Shown here piece by piece: positions 52,163 to 61,757 of a stretch of DNA of 64,000 bases. Within the stretch, counting starts at the first letter, position 1; every line of letters begins with the position of its first letter. The DNA comes from Klenkia marina (GTDB lineage Bacteria > Actinomycetota > Actinomycetes > Mycobacteriales > Geodermatophilaceae). The notes beneath the pieces were generated by a model. The model searched no databases. It was not told the origin of the DNA and saw only the letters and a list, made by a program, of their open reading frames with translations. The stretch is from positions 1-64,000 of the forward strand of contig NZ_FMUH01000004.1 in NCBI RefSeq assembly GCF_900101025.1. The letters are read 5' to 3'. The position numbers and the translations under genes are program-made.

Positions 52163-53231
52163 CGGTCCCCCCGGGGAGCACCGCGGCCTCGCCGCCGCCG
52201 AGCCTCAGCGTGCCCGTCGCCCCGGTCGGTGACGACCCCACCTCGACCTCGACGGCGTAGCTGCGCCCCGTGTAGACCGGGGCGGAGCCGTTCGGTCGGG
52301 TGTAGGTGGCGAAGGTCCCCCGCAGGGCCGCGCCGTCGGCGGAACGGTCGACGACGAGGTCGGGCGAGCCGAGGTCGGCGTACTCGGTCAGCGATCGTGT
52401 GCACTGCGCGGCGGCGGGGTCGGCGGGCGGGTCGGCGGCCAGGCAGTTCCAGACCGGCAGCTCGAGGTGCGCCACCGCGCGGGAGCCGTCGCTGCTGGCG
52501 GTGAGCACGGGGTAGGCGACGGTGACCCCGACCGCACGGGGCTCGAGGACGATCCCGGCGAAGGTCAGCGATGCGGTGAACCCGTCGACCCCGGGTGGCA
52601 CGTCGGTCCCGGCCAGGCCGCCCGCCGCGGTCGCGGTGAGCGGGGCGGGCTGCGGGGTGGGGGCCGCGGACGGCGCCGTCCCCGTGCGCGACGGCTCGGC
52701 GGGTGCGGGTGCGGGTGCGGGTGCGCGGGAGGACGCCCCGCCGGGGCCGCGGTCGCCGGTCAGCACCACGCCCCCGGCCACGAGGCCGCCCAGGACGAGC
52801 AGGGTCAGCGCGACGACGGCGCCCCGCCGGGCTCCGCGCCGGCCGCGGCCGGCCGGGACGTCCGCCCCGGGCCCCGGCGTCGCAGGGACGGCCGCCGGTG
52901 CGTCGGGGACTGCGCCTGCAGGCAGAGCTGTGGGCGACCCCGGTGGCCGGTCGAAGAAGTCGCGCAGGTCGTCCACCTCGCGGACCGACCGGGGTGCCTG
53001 TGCGGCCGAGGGGTCCGTCGACGGGGCCGTGGCCGAGGAGCGGGCGGCGCTCCGGGCGCGGGTCGCCCCCGCCCGTCGTGCGCGGACCACCGGGACGCCG
53101 ACCACCGTGCCGACCGCCGCGGCGGTCGCCGCGCCCGCCCACAGCCACGGCACGCCGAGGACCACGGCCAGCACGGCCACCACCACGGCGACCACCGCCG
53201 CGACCGCGACCGTGCGTTGCGTCCCCCGCAT
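52152..53231 (-). CDS. Membrane-anchored protein with Pro/Ala linker and extracytoplasmic domain
   Basis: A 359-residue protein of unknown function. Two membrane helices come first (about residues 8-27 and 30-48), then a charged Ala/Ser/Pro-rich cytoplasmic stretch, a third helix (VVALTLLVLGGLVAGGVVL, near 140) and an Ala/Pro linker (APAPAPAPAEPSRTG). The C-terminal domain of about 150 residues looks beta-rich and holds two cysteines (WNCLAAD, QCTRSL) that could form a disulfide outside the cell. ATG at 53231; the frame upstream is not supported. Situated between whiB2 and the zincin gene. Confidence 0.65.
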   Translation of the reverse strand: MRGTQRTVAVAAVVAVVVAVLAVVLGVPWLWAGAATAAAVGTVVGVPVVRARRAGATRARSAARSSATAPSTDPSAAQAPRSVREVDDLRDFFDRPPGSPTALPAGAVPDAPAAVPATPGPGADVPAGRGRRGARRGAVVALTLLVLGGLVAGGVVLTGDRGPGGASSRAPAPAPAPAEPSRTGTAPSAAPTPQPAPLTATAAGGLAGTDVPPGVDGFTASLTFAGIVLEPRAVGVTVAYPVLTASSDGSRAVAHLELPVWNCLAADPPADPAAAQCTRSLTEYADLGSPDLVVDRSADGAALRGTFATYTRPNGSAPVYTGRSYAVEVEVGSSPTGATGTLRLGGGEAAVLPGGTVRG

Positions 53232-53262
53232 GACCTGCCCCCCGTTCCTCGCCGCGAGTGTG

Positions 53263-53718
53263 TCAGCCGGCGGGGTCGATCTCCTCCGGGTCGCGCCCCA
53301 GCAGGACGGCCACCTGGTCCACCACGACGTCGCGCACCAGGTCGGCGAGGTCCTCGGGGTCGTGGGCGCGGATCTCCAGCGGCCGGCGGTAGACGATGAT
53401 CCGAGGAGCGTGCTCGACGCCACCCTCGCGCCGGCCGGGCAGCACCCGCGCCAGCGGCACGCTGCCGTCGTCGAGGACGTCGGCGTCGAGCACCACCTCG
53501 TCGGGGCTGCTGTGGTCGACCCACGGCACGTCCTCGACCGCGAACTCCACGCCGGCCAGCTCCCGCTCCCACCGTCGCTCGATGTCCTCGACCGCGTCGA
53601 GGACGAGGTCGTCGAACTGCTCGGCGCGGCTGCGGGAGAGCGGCACGCCCGGCGGGACCAGCGGCCCGCGCAGGCCTCGACCGTGGCGGTCGCGGCGTCG
53701 GGCGGGTGGTCGGTCCAT
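53263..53718 (-). CDS. Zincin-like metallopeptidase family protein (Rv3259-like), active-site motif lost
   Basis: A 151-residue protein matching the small 'minimal zincin' family next to whiB2 in actinobacteria: basic RGLRGPLVPPGVPLSRSR, then FDDLVLDAVEDIERRW and VEFAVEDVP, and the RIIVYRRPLEIRA strand. At the place where the family has HExxH the sequence reads VRDVVVDQVAVLLG, so none of the zinc ligands is present. It is therefore probably not a protease. ATG at 53718. Function unknown. Confidence 0.75.
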   Translation of the reverse strand: MDRPPARRRDRHGRGLRGPLVPPGVPLSRSRAEQFDDLVLDAVEDIERRWERELAGVEFAVEDVPWVDHSSPDEVVLDADVLDDGSVPLARVLPGRREGGVEHAPRIIVYRRPLEIRAHDPEDLADLVRDVVVDQVAVLLGRDPEEIDPAG

Positions 53719-53798
53719 GGCGGCTGCGAGCCTACGGCCCGGCGCGGCGCACCCGACCTCGCCGGTGTGCCTCCCTGACGAACCGGCCTCGGCGGGGC

Positions 53799-53804
53799 TA
53801 GGGT
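53799..53804 (+). promoter_or_regulatory. -10 hexamer TAGGGT upstream of a mini-ORF and the DUF3499 gene
   Basis: TAGGGT, seven bases, then GTG at 53812, the start of a five-codon frame; the DUF3499 start is 11 bases further on. Confidence 0.45.
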
Positions 53805-53811
53805 GCCAGCC

Positions 53812-53829
53812 GTGAGGAACCGGTGGTGA
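53812..53829 (+). other. Five-codon leaderless mini-ORF coupled to the DUF3499 gene
   Basis: Reads GTG AGG AAC CGG TGG TGA. Its stop overlaps the second GTG of the DUF3499 start region (GTGA), the same overlap used between genes of operons here. The codons include GAGGA, so the segment may instead be just a ribosome site. Confidence 0.3.
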
Positions 53830-54176
53830 GGCAGTCCCGTCGCTGCTCGCGCAGTGGGTGCGCGCAGCCGGCGGCGGCCACGCTGACCTACGTCTACGCA
53901 GAGTCCACGGCCGTCGTCGGCCCGTTGGCGACCTACTCCGAGCCGCACAGCTACGACCTGTGCGAGTTCCACGCCGAGCGGCTCACCGTCCCGCGCGGCT
54001 GGGAGGTCGTCCGGCACGAGGTCGACACCGACGACGCCGGTCCGACCGGCGACGACCTCCTGGCGCTCGCCGACGCCGTGCGCGAGGCGGCCCGCCCCGA
54101 GCCCGAGCGCGACCCGGCCGACGACGGCTCGGGCACTCGGCGGGGACACCTGCGGGTGCTCCCGAACCTCCCCTGA
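53823..54176 (+). CDS. DUF3499 family protein
   Basis: A 117-residue actinobacterial protein of unknown function, orthologue by position of Rv3258c. It opens with SRRCSRSGCAQPAAATLTYVY, where two cysteines plus SYDLCEFHAERL further on give a C-x4-C...C-x2-H set that could bind zinc. The last 40 residues are acidic and probably disordered. GTG at 53823, with GAGGA five bases upstream; the next codon is also GTG. Confidence 0.85.
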   Translation: MVRQSRRCSRSGCAQPAAATLTYVYAESTAVVGPLATYSEPHSYDLCEFHAERLTVPRGWEVVRHEVDTDDAGPTGDDLLALADAVREAARPEPERDPADDGSGTRRGHLRVLPNLP

Positions 54177-54266
54177 CCTTCCGGGGGCGGGTCGCCGTGC
54201 CTCGTCGCTAGGGTCTGACCACGGCCTCCGGTGCGGTGTGCCGAACACGACCCGAGGTGGACTTCA

Positions 54267-55643
54267 GTGCCCGACCTGTCGACGATCATCAAGGCCTACG
54301 ACGTACGGGGCGTGGTCCCCGACCAGTGGGACGAGACGGTCGCCCGGGCGATCGGTGCGGCCTTCGCCGAGTTCGTGCACGCCGAGACCGGTGCGTCGGC
54401 CGTCGTGACCGCCCACGACATGCGCGACTCCTCCGTCCCGCTGTCGCGCGCCTTCGCCGAGGGGGTGCTCAGCCGCGGTCTCGACGTGGTCGAGGCCGGC
54501 CTGGGCTCCACGGACATGCTCTACTTCGCCGCCGGCAGCCTCGACCTGCCCGGCGCCATGTTCACCGCCAGCCACAACCCGGCCCAGTACAACGGCATCA
54601 AGATGTGCCGCGCCGGGGCCGCACCGATCGGCCAGGACTCCGGTCTCGCCCAGATCCGCACCTGGGCCGAGCAGCAGCTCGACGGCGAGGCCGTGTTCGA
54701 GCGCGTGGTCGACGCACCCGGCACCTCGAGCACCCGCGACGTGCTCGGCGAGTACTCCGACTACCTGCGCGGTCTGGTCGACCTCTCCGGCATCCGACCC
54801 CTGAAGGTCGTCGTCGACGCGGGGAACGGCATGGGCGGGCACACCGTGCCGGTGGTGCTGAGCGGGCTGCCGTTGGAGGTCGTGCCCATGTACTTCGAGC
54901 TCGACGGGTCCTTCCCCAACCACGAGGCCAACCCCCTCGACCCGGCCAACCTCGTCGACCTGCAGCGGGCGGTCCCCGAGCACGGCGCCGACATCGGCCT
55001 GGCCTTCGACGGCGACGCCGACCGGGTCTTCGTCGTCGACGAGCGCGGCGAGCCGGTCAGCCCGTCGGCGGTCACCGCGCTGGTCGCCGTCCGCGAGCTG
55101 GCCCGGGGGGTCGGGACGACGATCATCCACAACCTGATCACGTCCTCCGCGGTGCCCGAGATCGTCCGCGAGCACGGCGGCGAGCCCGTGCGCACCCGGG
55201 TGGGGCACAGCTTCATCAAGGCCGAGATGGCCCGCACCGACGCCGTCTTCGGCGGTGAGCACTCCGCGCACTACTACTTCCGCGACTTCTGGCGTGCCGA
55301 CACCGGCATGCTGGCCGCGATGCACGTCCTGGCCGCGCTCGGCGAGCAGACCCGGCCGCTGTCGGAGCTCGCCTCCGCCTACAGCCGGTACACCGCCTCG
55401 GGTGAGATCAACTCGACGGTGACGGACGCGCCGGGCCGCGTGGCCGCGGTCCGCGAGTCCTACGAGGGGGACGGCGTCACCGTCGACGAGCTCGACGGCC
55501 TGACCGTGCAGCTCCCCGACGGCGCCTGGTTCAACCTGCGTGCCAGCAACACCGAGCCGCTGCTGCGGCTCAACGTCGAGGCCCCCGACGAGGCCCGCAT
55601 GACCACGATCCGCGACGACGTCCTGGCGAAGGTGCGCGCATGA
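54267..55643 (+). CDS. manB: Phosphomannomutase/phosphoglucomutase
   Basis: Interconverts mannose-6-phosphate and mannose-1-phosphate. The 458-residue protein has IIKAYDVRG near 7, the phosphoserine loop FTASHNPAQYNG with Ser102, the metal loop FDGDADRVF near 247, and the sugar-recognition GEHSAHYYF near 335, the GEHS form seen in PMM/PGM. GTG start with GAGGTGG seven bases upstream. First gene of an operon with the Trm112 protein, a SIS protein and a CDF transporter; the ATGA and GTGA overlaps indicate coupling. Confidence 0.94.
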   Translation: MPDLSTIIKAYDVRGVVPDQWDETVARAIGAAFAEFVHAETGASAVVTAHDMRDSSVPLSRAFAEGVLSRGLDVVEAGLGSTDMLYFAAGSLDLPGAMFTASHNPAQYNGIKMCRAGAAPIGQDSGLAQIRTWAEQQLDGEAVFERVVDAPGTSSTRDVLGEYSDYLRGLVDLSGIRPLKVVVDAGNGMGGHTVPVVLSGLPLEVVPMYFELDGSFPNHEANPLDPANLVDLQRAVPEHGADIGLAFDGDADRVFVVDERGEPVSPSAVTALVAVRELARGVGTTIIHNLITSSAVPEIVREHGGEPVRTRVGHSFIKAEMARTDAVFGGEHSAHYYFRDFWRADTGMLAAMHVLAALGEQTRPLSELASAYSRYTASGEINSTVTDAPGRVAAVRESYEGDGVTVDELDGLTVQLPDGAWFNLRASNTEPLLRLNVEAPDEARMTTIRDDVLAKVRA

Positions 55644-55852
55644 CCACGGCCCACCCCGACACGCTGGGCATCGACCCGGCCCTCCTGGCCATCCTGGCCT
55701 GTCCCGATGCGCACCACAGCCCCCTGACCCTCGACGCCGGGGCGGGCGAGCTGCTGTGCACCGGGTGCGACCGGGCCTTCCCGGTCCGCGACGGCATCCC
55801 GGTGCTGCTGCTCGACGAGGCCCGCCGCCGCGGAGGTGGCGCAGGGGCATGA
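55640..55852 (+). CDS. Trm112 family small zinc-ribbon protein
   Basis: A 70-residue protein. LLAILACPDAHHSPL followed by LLCTGCDRAFPVRDGIPVLLLDEA is the Trm112 layout; Cys21, Cys40 and Cys43 are kept and a His stands where the fourth ligand would be. In other organisms Trm112 proteins stabilise methyltransferases; the bacterial role is unclear. Sits between manB and the SIS gene with ATGA overlaps at both ends, as in mycobacteria. Confidence 0.85.
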   Translation: MTTAHPDTLGIDPALLAILACPDAHHSPLTLDAGAGELLCTGCDRAFPVRDGIPVLLLDEARRRGGGAGA

Positions 55853-57009
55853 CCTCCCCCGAGCTGGTCGAGGAGGTCCTGGACGACCCGCAGCTGCTGC
55901 GGGCACGGGACCCCCGTGGCCTCCTGCCCGCGGTCGCCGGCGCCGGCGCGCAGGTGCGCGAGACCGCCAGCCTCACCGACGAGGCCGGGCTCGGCCGCAT
56001 CACCGACGCCGGTCGCCCCCGGGGACTCGTGGTGGTCGCCCGGCGGGAGGGCGCGGTGGCCGGTGGCCTGCTGCGCGCCCTGCTGGGGCCGGGCAGCCCG
56101 GTCGCGGTCGACGTCGTCCCCGGGCCCCGGCTGCCGGTGTGGACCGGTGCCTCCGACGTCGCCGTCGTCGCCACCCGGACCGGCGCGGGGTCCTACGCCG
56201 TCGCGCCCGCGTACGAGGCGCTCCGCCGGGGGGTGGCGGTGCTCGGCATCGGCGCCGACGGGGCACCGCTGCACGCCGCGTGCGCGGGCGGTCGCGCGCC
56301 CTACGTCCCGCTGCCGCCGAGCCGGGTCCAGCACACGAGCCTGTGGTCCCTCCTCACCCCGATGCTGCAGCTGGCCGGCGGGCTGGGGCTCCTCCCGGAC
56401 GGCGCAGCGGGCACCGACGAGGTCGCCGCGGCGCTCGACGCCGTCGCGGCCGACTGCGGTCCGGTGGTGCCCACCTACGCCAACCCGGCCAAGACCCTCG
56501 CCCTCGAGCTGCTCGACGCGCTCCCGGTCGTCGTGGCCGAGGGTCCGCTGGCCGCTGCGGCCGGCGGCCGGGTCGCCGACCAGCTGGCGACGCTGGCCGG
56601 CCTGCCCGCCGCGGCCTACCGCCTACCCGAGCAGCGAGCGGCCGCCTGCACGGTGCTGGGGGGCCCGCTGGCCCCCGTCGACGGCGACGACTTCTTCCGC
56701 GACCGCGCCGACGACACCGGCCGGCGACTGCGGCTGCTGACCGTCCGCGACGAGGCGGCCGGTGCCGACGACGGCCCCGCCGAGCGCGACCCGCGGTCGG
56801 CGGCCGACGCCCTGCGCCAGGTGCTCACGACCGCGACCGCGCGCACGGTGCCGGTCAGCGGCCTGGCCGACCGGGCCGGTGGTGAGGGCGACGCACGGCT
56901 GGCCCGCGTGGCACGCCAGGTGGCGGTGGGCGACTTCGCTGCGGTCTACCTGGCGTTGGCCCTCGACGCCGAGCGCGGCCGCGACCCCGGGAGCACACTC
57001 CTCCCGTGA
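55849..57009 (+). CDS. SIS-domain protein (Rv3256c/TobH-like)
   Basis: A 386-residue protein with sugar-isomerase (SIS) folds: PRGLVVVARREGAVAGGLLRAL near 60 and SDVAVVATRTGAG near 105 resemble the phosphosugar-binding first half, and VVPTYANPAKTLALELLDALPVVVAEG near 205 the second half of a phosphoglucose-isomerase-like enzyme. Homologues lie between phosphomannomutase and manA in many actinobacteria; catalytic activity is not established. ATG in the Trm112 stop. Confidence 0.78.
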   Translation: MTSPELVEEVLDDPQLLRARDPRGLLPAVAGAGAQVRETASLTDEAGLGRITDAGRPRGLVVVARREGAVAGGLLRALLGPGSPVAVDVVPGPRLPVWTGASDVAVVATRTGAGSYAVAPAYEALRRGVAVLGIGADGAPLHAACAGGRAPYVPLPPSRVQHTSLWSLLTPMLQLAGGLGLLPDGAAGTDEVAAALDAVAADCGPVVPTYANPAKTLALELLDALPVVVAEGPLAAAAGGRVADQLATLAGLPAAAYRLPEQRAAACTVLGGPLAPVDGDDFFRDRADDTGRRLRLLTVRDEAAGADDGPAERDPRSAADALRQVLTTATARTVPVSGLADRAGGEGDARLARVARQVAVGDFAAVYLALALDAERGRDPGSTLLP

Positions 57010-58037
57010 CGCAACCACCCGATCGCCCGTCCGCACCCGCTCCGGCGGCGACGACGGAGGGCGATGGGCAGGGAAGCGGGCAGGGGAGCGGGCACGGTGG
57101 CGGGGGCGCAGCGATCATCGCCGCGCTGCTGGCCAACCTCGGCATCGCGGCCGCCAAGTTCGTCGCCTTCCTGGTCACCGGGGCCTCCTCGATGCTCGCC
57201 GAGGCGATCCACTCGGTGGCCGACTCGGGCAACCAGGTCCTGCTGCTGGTCGGCGGCCGCACGTCCCGGCGGCGCCCCACGGCGGAGCACCCCTTCGGCT
57301 TCGGGCGCGACCGCTACGTCTACGGCTTCCTGGTGGCCGTCGTCCTGTTCAGCGTGGGTGGCCTGTTCGCGGTGTACGAGGGCGTGCACAAGGTGCTCGA
57401 GCCCGAGGAGCTCACCAGCCCGGGCTGGGCCTTCGGCGTGCTCGGCGTCGCCGTCGTCCTGGAGTCGTTCTCGCTGCGCACCGCGATCAGGGAGACGAAC
57501 GAGGTCCGGCAGCCGGGCGAGAGCTACTGGGCCTTCATCCGGCAGGCCCGGGCGCCCGAGCTGCCGGTGGTGCTGCTCGAGGACTCCGCGGCGCTCACCG
57601 GCCTGGTGTTCGCCCTCGCCGGCGTCGGGCTGACCGCAGCGACCGGCAACGGGGTGTACGACGGCCTGGGCACCGTCGCGATCGGGGTCCTCCTGGTGGC
57701 CGTCGCCTCGGTGCTGGCGGTGGAGACCAAGAGCCTGCTGGTCGGCGAGTCGGCCACCCCGGCCGCCCGGCGGGCCATCGAGGACGCCCTCGCCGGCGGG
57801 GAGCACGTCGAGTCGGTGATCCACCTGCGCACGCAGCACCTCGGCCCCGAGGAGCTGCTGGTCGCCGCGAAGATCGCCGTCCGGCACGACGACACGGCCG
57901 AGGCGGTGGCCCGGGCCATCGACGAGGCCGAGGCGCGCGTGCGCAGGGCCGTCCCGATCGCGACCGTGATCTACCTGGAACCCGACATCCGGCGACGCTC
58001 AGGTTCTCCCACGGGTGCGCCGATGACCGAGGGGTGA
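57006..58037 (+). CDS. Cation diffusion facilitator (CDF) transporter
   Basis: Proton-coupled exporter of divalent metals (Zn, Mn, Co or Fe). The 343-residue protein has a Gly/Ser-rich start, six membrane helices, the helix-2 segment AEAIHSVADSGNQVLLL with the His and Asp metal ligands, HPFGFGRDRYVYGF in the loop, LEDSAALTGLVFA in helix 5 and a cytoplasmic C-terminal domain (HVESVIHLRTQHLG). GTG start in the SIS gene stop (GTGA). Its place inside the mannose operon hints at metal supply for the metal-dependent ManA/ManB, an inference only. Confidence 0.9.
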   Translation: MTQPPDRPSAPAPAATTEGDGQGSGQGSGHGGGGAAIIAALLANLGIAAAKFVAFLVTGASSMLAEAIHSVADSGNQVLLLVGGRTSRRRPTAEHPFGFGRDRYVYGFLVAVVLFSVGGLFAVYEGVHKVLEPEELTSPGWAFGVLGVAVVLESFSLRTAIRETNEVRQPGESYWAFIRQARAPELPVVLLEDSAALTGLVFALAGVGLTAATGNGVYDGLGTVAIGVLLVAVASVLAVETKSLLVGESATPAARRAIEDALAGGEHVESVIHLRTQHLGPEELLVAAKIAVRHDDTAEAVARAIDEAEARVRRAVPIATVIYLEPDIRRRSGSPTGAPMTEG

Positions 58038-58049
58038 CCCGCACCCCGG

Positions 58050-58055
58050 TAGCCT
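58050..58055 (+). promoter_or_regulatory. -10 hexamer TAGCCT, near-leaderless start of manA
   Basis: TAGCCT, eight bases, then ATG at 58064. It lies 12 bases after the CDF stop, so manA can be transcribed independently. Confidence 0.45.
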
Positions 58056-58063
58056 CGCGGACG

Positions 58064-59245
58064 ATGTGGCAGCTGACGAACACCATCCGGCACTACCCCT
58101 GGGGTAGTCGCACCGTCATCCCGGAGCTCCTGGGTGAGCCGTCCCCGGCGCCCGAGCCGTGCGCCGAGCTCTGGATGGGCGCGCACCCCGACGCACCGAG
58201 CGTGCTGGCCGACGGCCGAGGCCTCGACGCCGCCATCGCCGCCGAACCCGATCGGCTGCTGGGCCCGCTGGTCCGCCAGCGCTTCGGCGACCGGTTGCCG
58301 TTCCTCATGAAGGTGCTCGCCGCCGACGCGCCGCTGTCGCTGCAGGCCCACCCCACGACGGCGCAGGCCGAGGTGGGGTTCGCCGCGGAGGAGGCAGCGG
58401 GCATCCCCAAGGACGACCCGACCCGCACCTTCAAGGACCCGCACCACAAGCCCGAGATCCTGCTGGCCCTCACCCCGGTCGAGGCGCTGTGCGGGTTCCG
58501 GCCGGTCGAGGAGTCCCTGCACTGCCTGGCCAAGCTCCAGCTGCCCGAGCTCAAGCCCACCATCGCCGCCCTGGCGCGGGGCGGCCTGCAGGTGGCCATC
58601 CCGCAGCTGCTGGCGCTGTCCGTGCGTCGCCGCCAGTCGCTGGTGACCGCGGTGGCGGAGAAGGCCGCGACGTTCGTGGCCGCGCACGACCCCGAGTTCA
58701 TCAACACCTACCGCTGGGCGGCGTCCCTCGCCGACACCTACCCGGGCGACATCGGCGTGGTCATCTCGCTGCTGTGCAACCACCTCACCCTCGACCCGGG
58801 CGAGGCGGTCTTCCTCCCGGCCGGGAACCTGCACGCCTACCTCTCCGGGGCGGGGGTCGAGGTCATGGCCAGCTCCGACAACGTGCTGCGCGGTGGCCTC
58901 ACCGGCAAGCACGTCGACCTGGCCGCGCTCGTCGAGGTGCTCGACTTCGCCGACGGCAAGGTCCCCGTCATCCGACCGGTCCTGGGCCCCGGCGGCCTCC
59001 GCTACCCCGTGCCGGTCGAGGACTTCGACCTGACCCGCGTCGAGCTGGGCGCCGACCCGGGCAGCCTGCGCACGGCGGGACCGCAGGTGCTGCTGTGCAC
59101 CGAGGGGACCGTCGTGCTCGGCACGGACGACGGCGAACTCGTGCTCCAGAAGGGGGAGTCGGCCTTCGTGCCGGCGAACGCCCAGCTCAGCGCCCAGGGG
59201 CCAGGGGTCCTCTACCGCGCCACCACGGGGCTGCGCGCCGTGTGA
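58064..59245 (+). CDS. manA: Mannose-6-phosphate isomerase, class I
   Basis: Zinc enzyme linking fructose-6-phosphate and mannose-6-phosphate, entry to GDP-mannose. The 393-residue protein has [17 protein letters not shown], the zinc ligands in [13 protein letters not shown] (Gln, His), [10 protein letters not shown] (Glu) and [13 protein letters not shown] (His), and the late [12 protein letters not shown] domain. ATG chosen by the standard N-terminus and the TAGCCT hexamer. Confidence 0.95.
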   Translation: MWQLTNTIRHYPWGSRTVIPELLGEPSPAPEPCAELWMGAHPDAPSVLADGRGLDAAIAAEPDRLLGPLVRQRFGDRLPFLMKVLAADAPLSLQAHPTTAQAEVGFAAEEAAGIPKDDPTRTFKDPHHKPEILLALTPVEALCGFRPVEESLHCLAKLQLPELKPTIAALARGGLQVAIPQLLALSVRRRQSLVTAVAEKAATFVAAHDPEFINTYRWAASLADTYPGDIGVVISLLCNHLTLDPGEAVFLPAGNLHAYLSGAGVEVMASSDNVLRGGLTGKHVDLAALVEVLDFADGKVPVIRPVLGPGGLRYPVPVEDFDLTRVELGADPGSLRTAGPQVLLCTEGTVVLGTDDGELVLQKGESAFVPANAQLSAQGPGVLYRATTGLRAV

Positions 59246-59390
59246 TCCTCGTCGGTCCTGGCACCGGGGCGTGACGAACCGGTACCGTGGACGACGGCAC
59301 GAGCCCCGCCGAAGCCTCGGCATGCTCGCTCACGAACAGACACCGACGCAGCCGCAGCCCCTCTGGCGCGGCCGGGACATCTGGAGCGAC

Positions 59391-60878
<1,488 letters not shown>

Positions 60879-60883
60879 AAGGA

Positions 60884-60935
60884 CCTGCCTTCCCCCCACG
60901 ACGTGCTCCGCACGCCGCGGGACCCTGAAGGCAGG
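60884..60935 (+). terminator. Stem-loop just after sahH
   Basis: CCTGCCTTC (60884-60892) pairs perfectly with GAAGGCAGG (60927-60935); the loop holds a further CGTGC/GCACG hairpin. Starts six bases after the stop codon. Confidence 0.5.
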
Positions 60936-60977
60936 CCGGGGCCGGGCACGCTGACGGCCTCGGCGACGCGCTGACAC

Positions 60978-61014
60978 CTGCACCCCGGCCGGGGGAGACC
61001 TGGCCGGGGTGCAG
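60978..61014 (+). terminator. Second hairpin upstream of mtrA
   Basis: Perfect 13-base arms at 60978-60990 and 61002-61014 with an 11-base loop, ending 22 bases before the mtrA -10 hexamer. Likely insulates mtrA from sahH read-through. Confidence 0.65.
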
Positions 61015-61035
61015 TGCTGTCGGGGGCCCTGCGCG

Positions 61036-61041
61036 CACAAT
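61036..61041 (+). promoter_or_regulatory. -10-like hexamer CACAAT, leaderless start of mtrA
   Basis: CACAAT, six bases, then GTG at 61048. CANNNT subtype. Confidence 0.45.
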
Positions 61042-61047
61042 GGGCAC

Positions 61048-61746
61048 GTGCCGTCTCCTGCTCCCACCGCCCGCGGACGCGTCCTGGTCGTCGACGACGA
61101 TGCGGCGCTGGCCGAGATGCTCGGCATCGTGCTGCGCCGGGAGGGGTACGAACCCGCCTTCGTCGCCGACGGCGCCCGCGCGCTGGCCACCTTCCAGCAG
61201 GTGCGCCCCGATCTCGTGCTGCTGGACCTCATGCTGCCCGGCCGCAACGGCCTGCAGATCTGCGGCGACATCCGCGCCCAGTCCAGCGTGCCGATCATCA
61301 TGCTCACCGCCAAGGGCGACACGATCGACGTCGTCCAGGGGCTCGAGGCCGGTGCCGACGACTACGTCACCAAGCCGTTCAAGCCGGTCGAGCTCGTGGC
61401 CCGGGTCCGGTCCCAGCTGCGCCGCGGCGAGACCGGGCAGGCCGAGACCCTCGGCATCGGTGACCTGACCATCGACGTCCCCGCCCACCAGGTCAGCCGC
61501 GAGGGCCAGCCCATCGCGCTGACCCCGCTGGAGTTCGACCTCCTGGTGGCCCTGGCCCGCAAGCCGCGGCAGGTGTTCACCCGCGAGCTGCTGCTCGAGC
61601 AGGTGTGGGGCTACCGGCACGCCGCCGACACCCGGCTGGTCAACGTGCACGTGCAGCGGCTGCGCGCCAAGGTCGAGCGCGACCCCGAGCGGCCCGAGGT
61701 CGTGCTGACGGTGCGCGGGGTGGGCTACAAGGCCGGTCCCGCATGA
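61048..61746 (+). CDS. mtrA: Two-component response regulator MtrA
   Basis: OmpR-type regulator controlling cell-wall and division genes in actinobacteria. The 232-residue protein has RVLVVDDDAALAEML, phospho-acceptor Asp60 (LVLLDLMLPG), Lys109 (DDYVTKPFKP) and the winged helix ending ADTRLVNVHVQRLRAKVE and TVRGVGYKAG. GTG chosen from the CACAAT hexamer and the standard N-terminus. Its stop overlaps a four-codon mini-ORF that leads into mtrB. Confidence 0.96.
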   Translation: MPSPAPTARGRVLVVDDDAALAEMLGIVLRREGYEPAFVADGARALATFQQVRPDLVLLDLMLPGRNGLQICGDIRAQSSVPIIMLTAKGDTIDVVQGLEAGADDYVTKPFKPVELVARVRSQLRRGETGQAETLGIGDLTIDVPAHQVSREGQPIALTPLEFDLLVALARKPRQVFTRELLLEQVWGYRHAADTRLVNVHVQRLRAKVERDPERPEVVLTVRGVGYKAGPA

Positions 61747-61757
61747 CCGCTCGGTGA
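61743..61757 (+). other. Four-codon mini-ORF bridging mtrA and mtrB
   Basis: Reads ATG ACC GCT CGG TGA. Its ATG overlaps the mtrA stop as ATGA and its stop overlaps the mtrB GTG as GTGA, so ribosomes could be handed through it. No other start for mtrB lies nearer to mtrA in the mtrB frame. Confidence 0.35.

Noticed and set aside
53232-54248. Long minus-strand frame making a 698-residue protein with the 52152 gene
   Set aside because: It runs across the zincin-like and DUF3499 genes in another frame; the ATG at 53231 gives a clean membrane-protein start.
59246-59390. SAH or SAM riboswitch upstream of sahH
   Set aside because: Looked for because sahH is a typical target, but no recognisable conserved core or pairing pattern was found in the 145-base leader.
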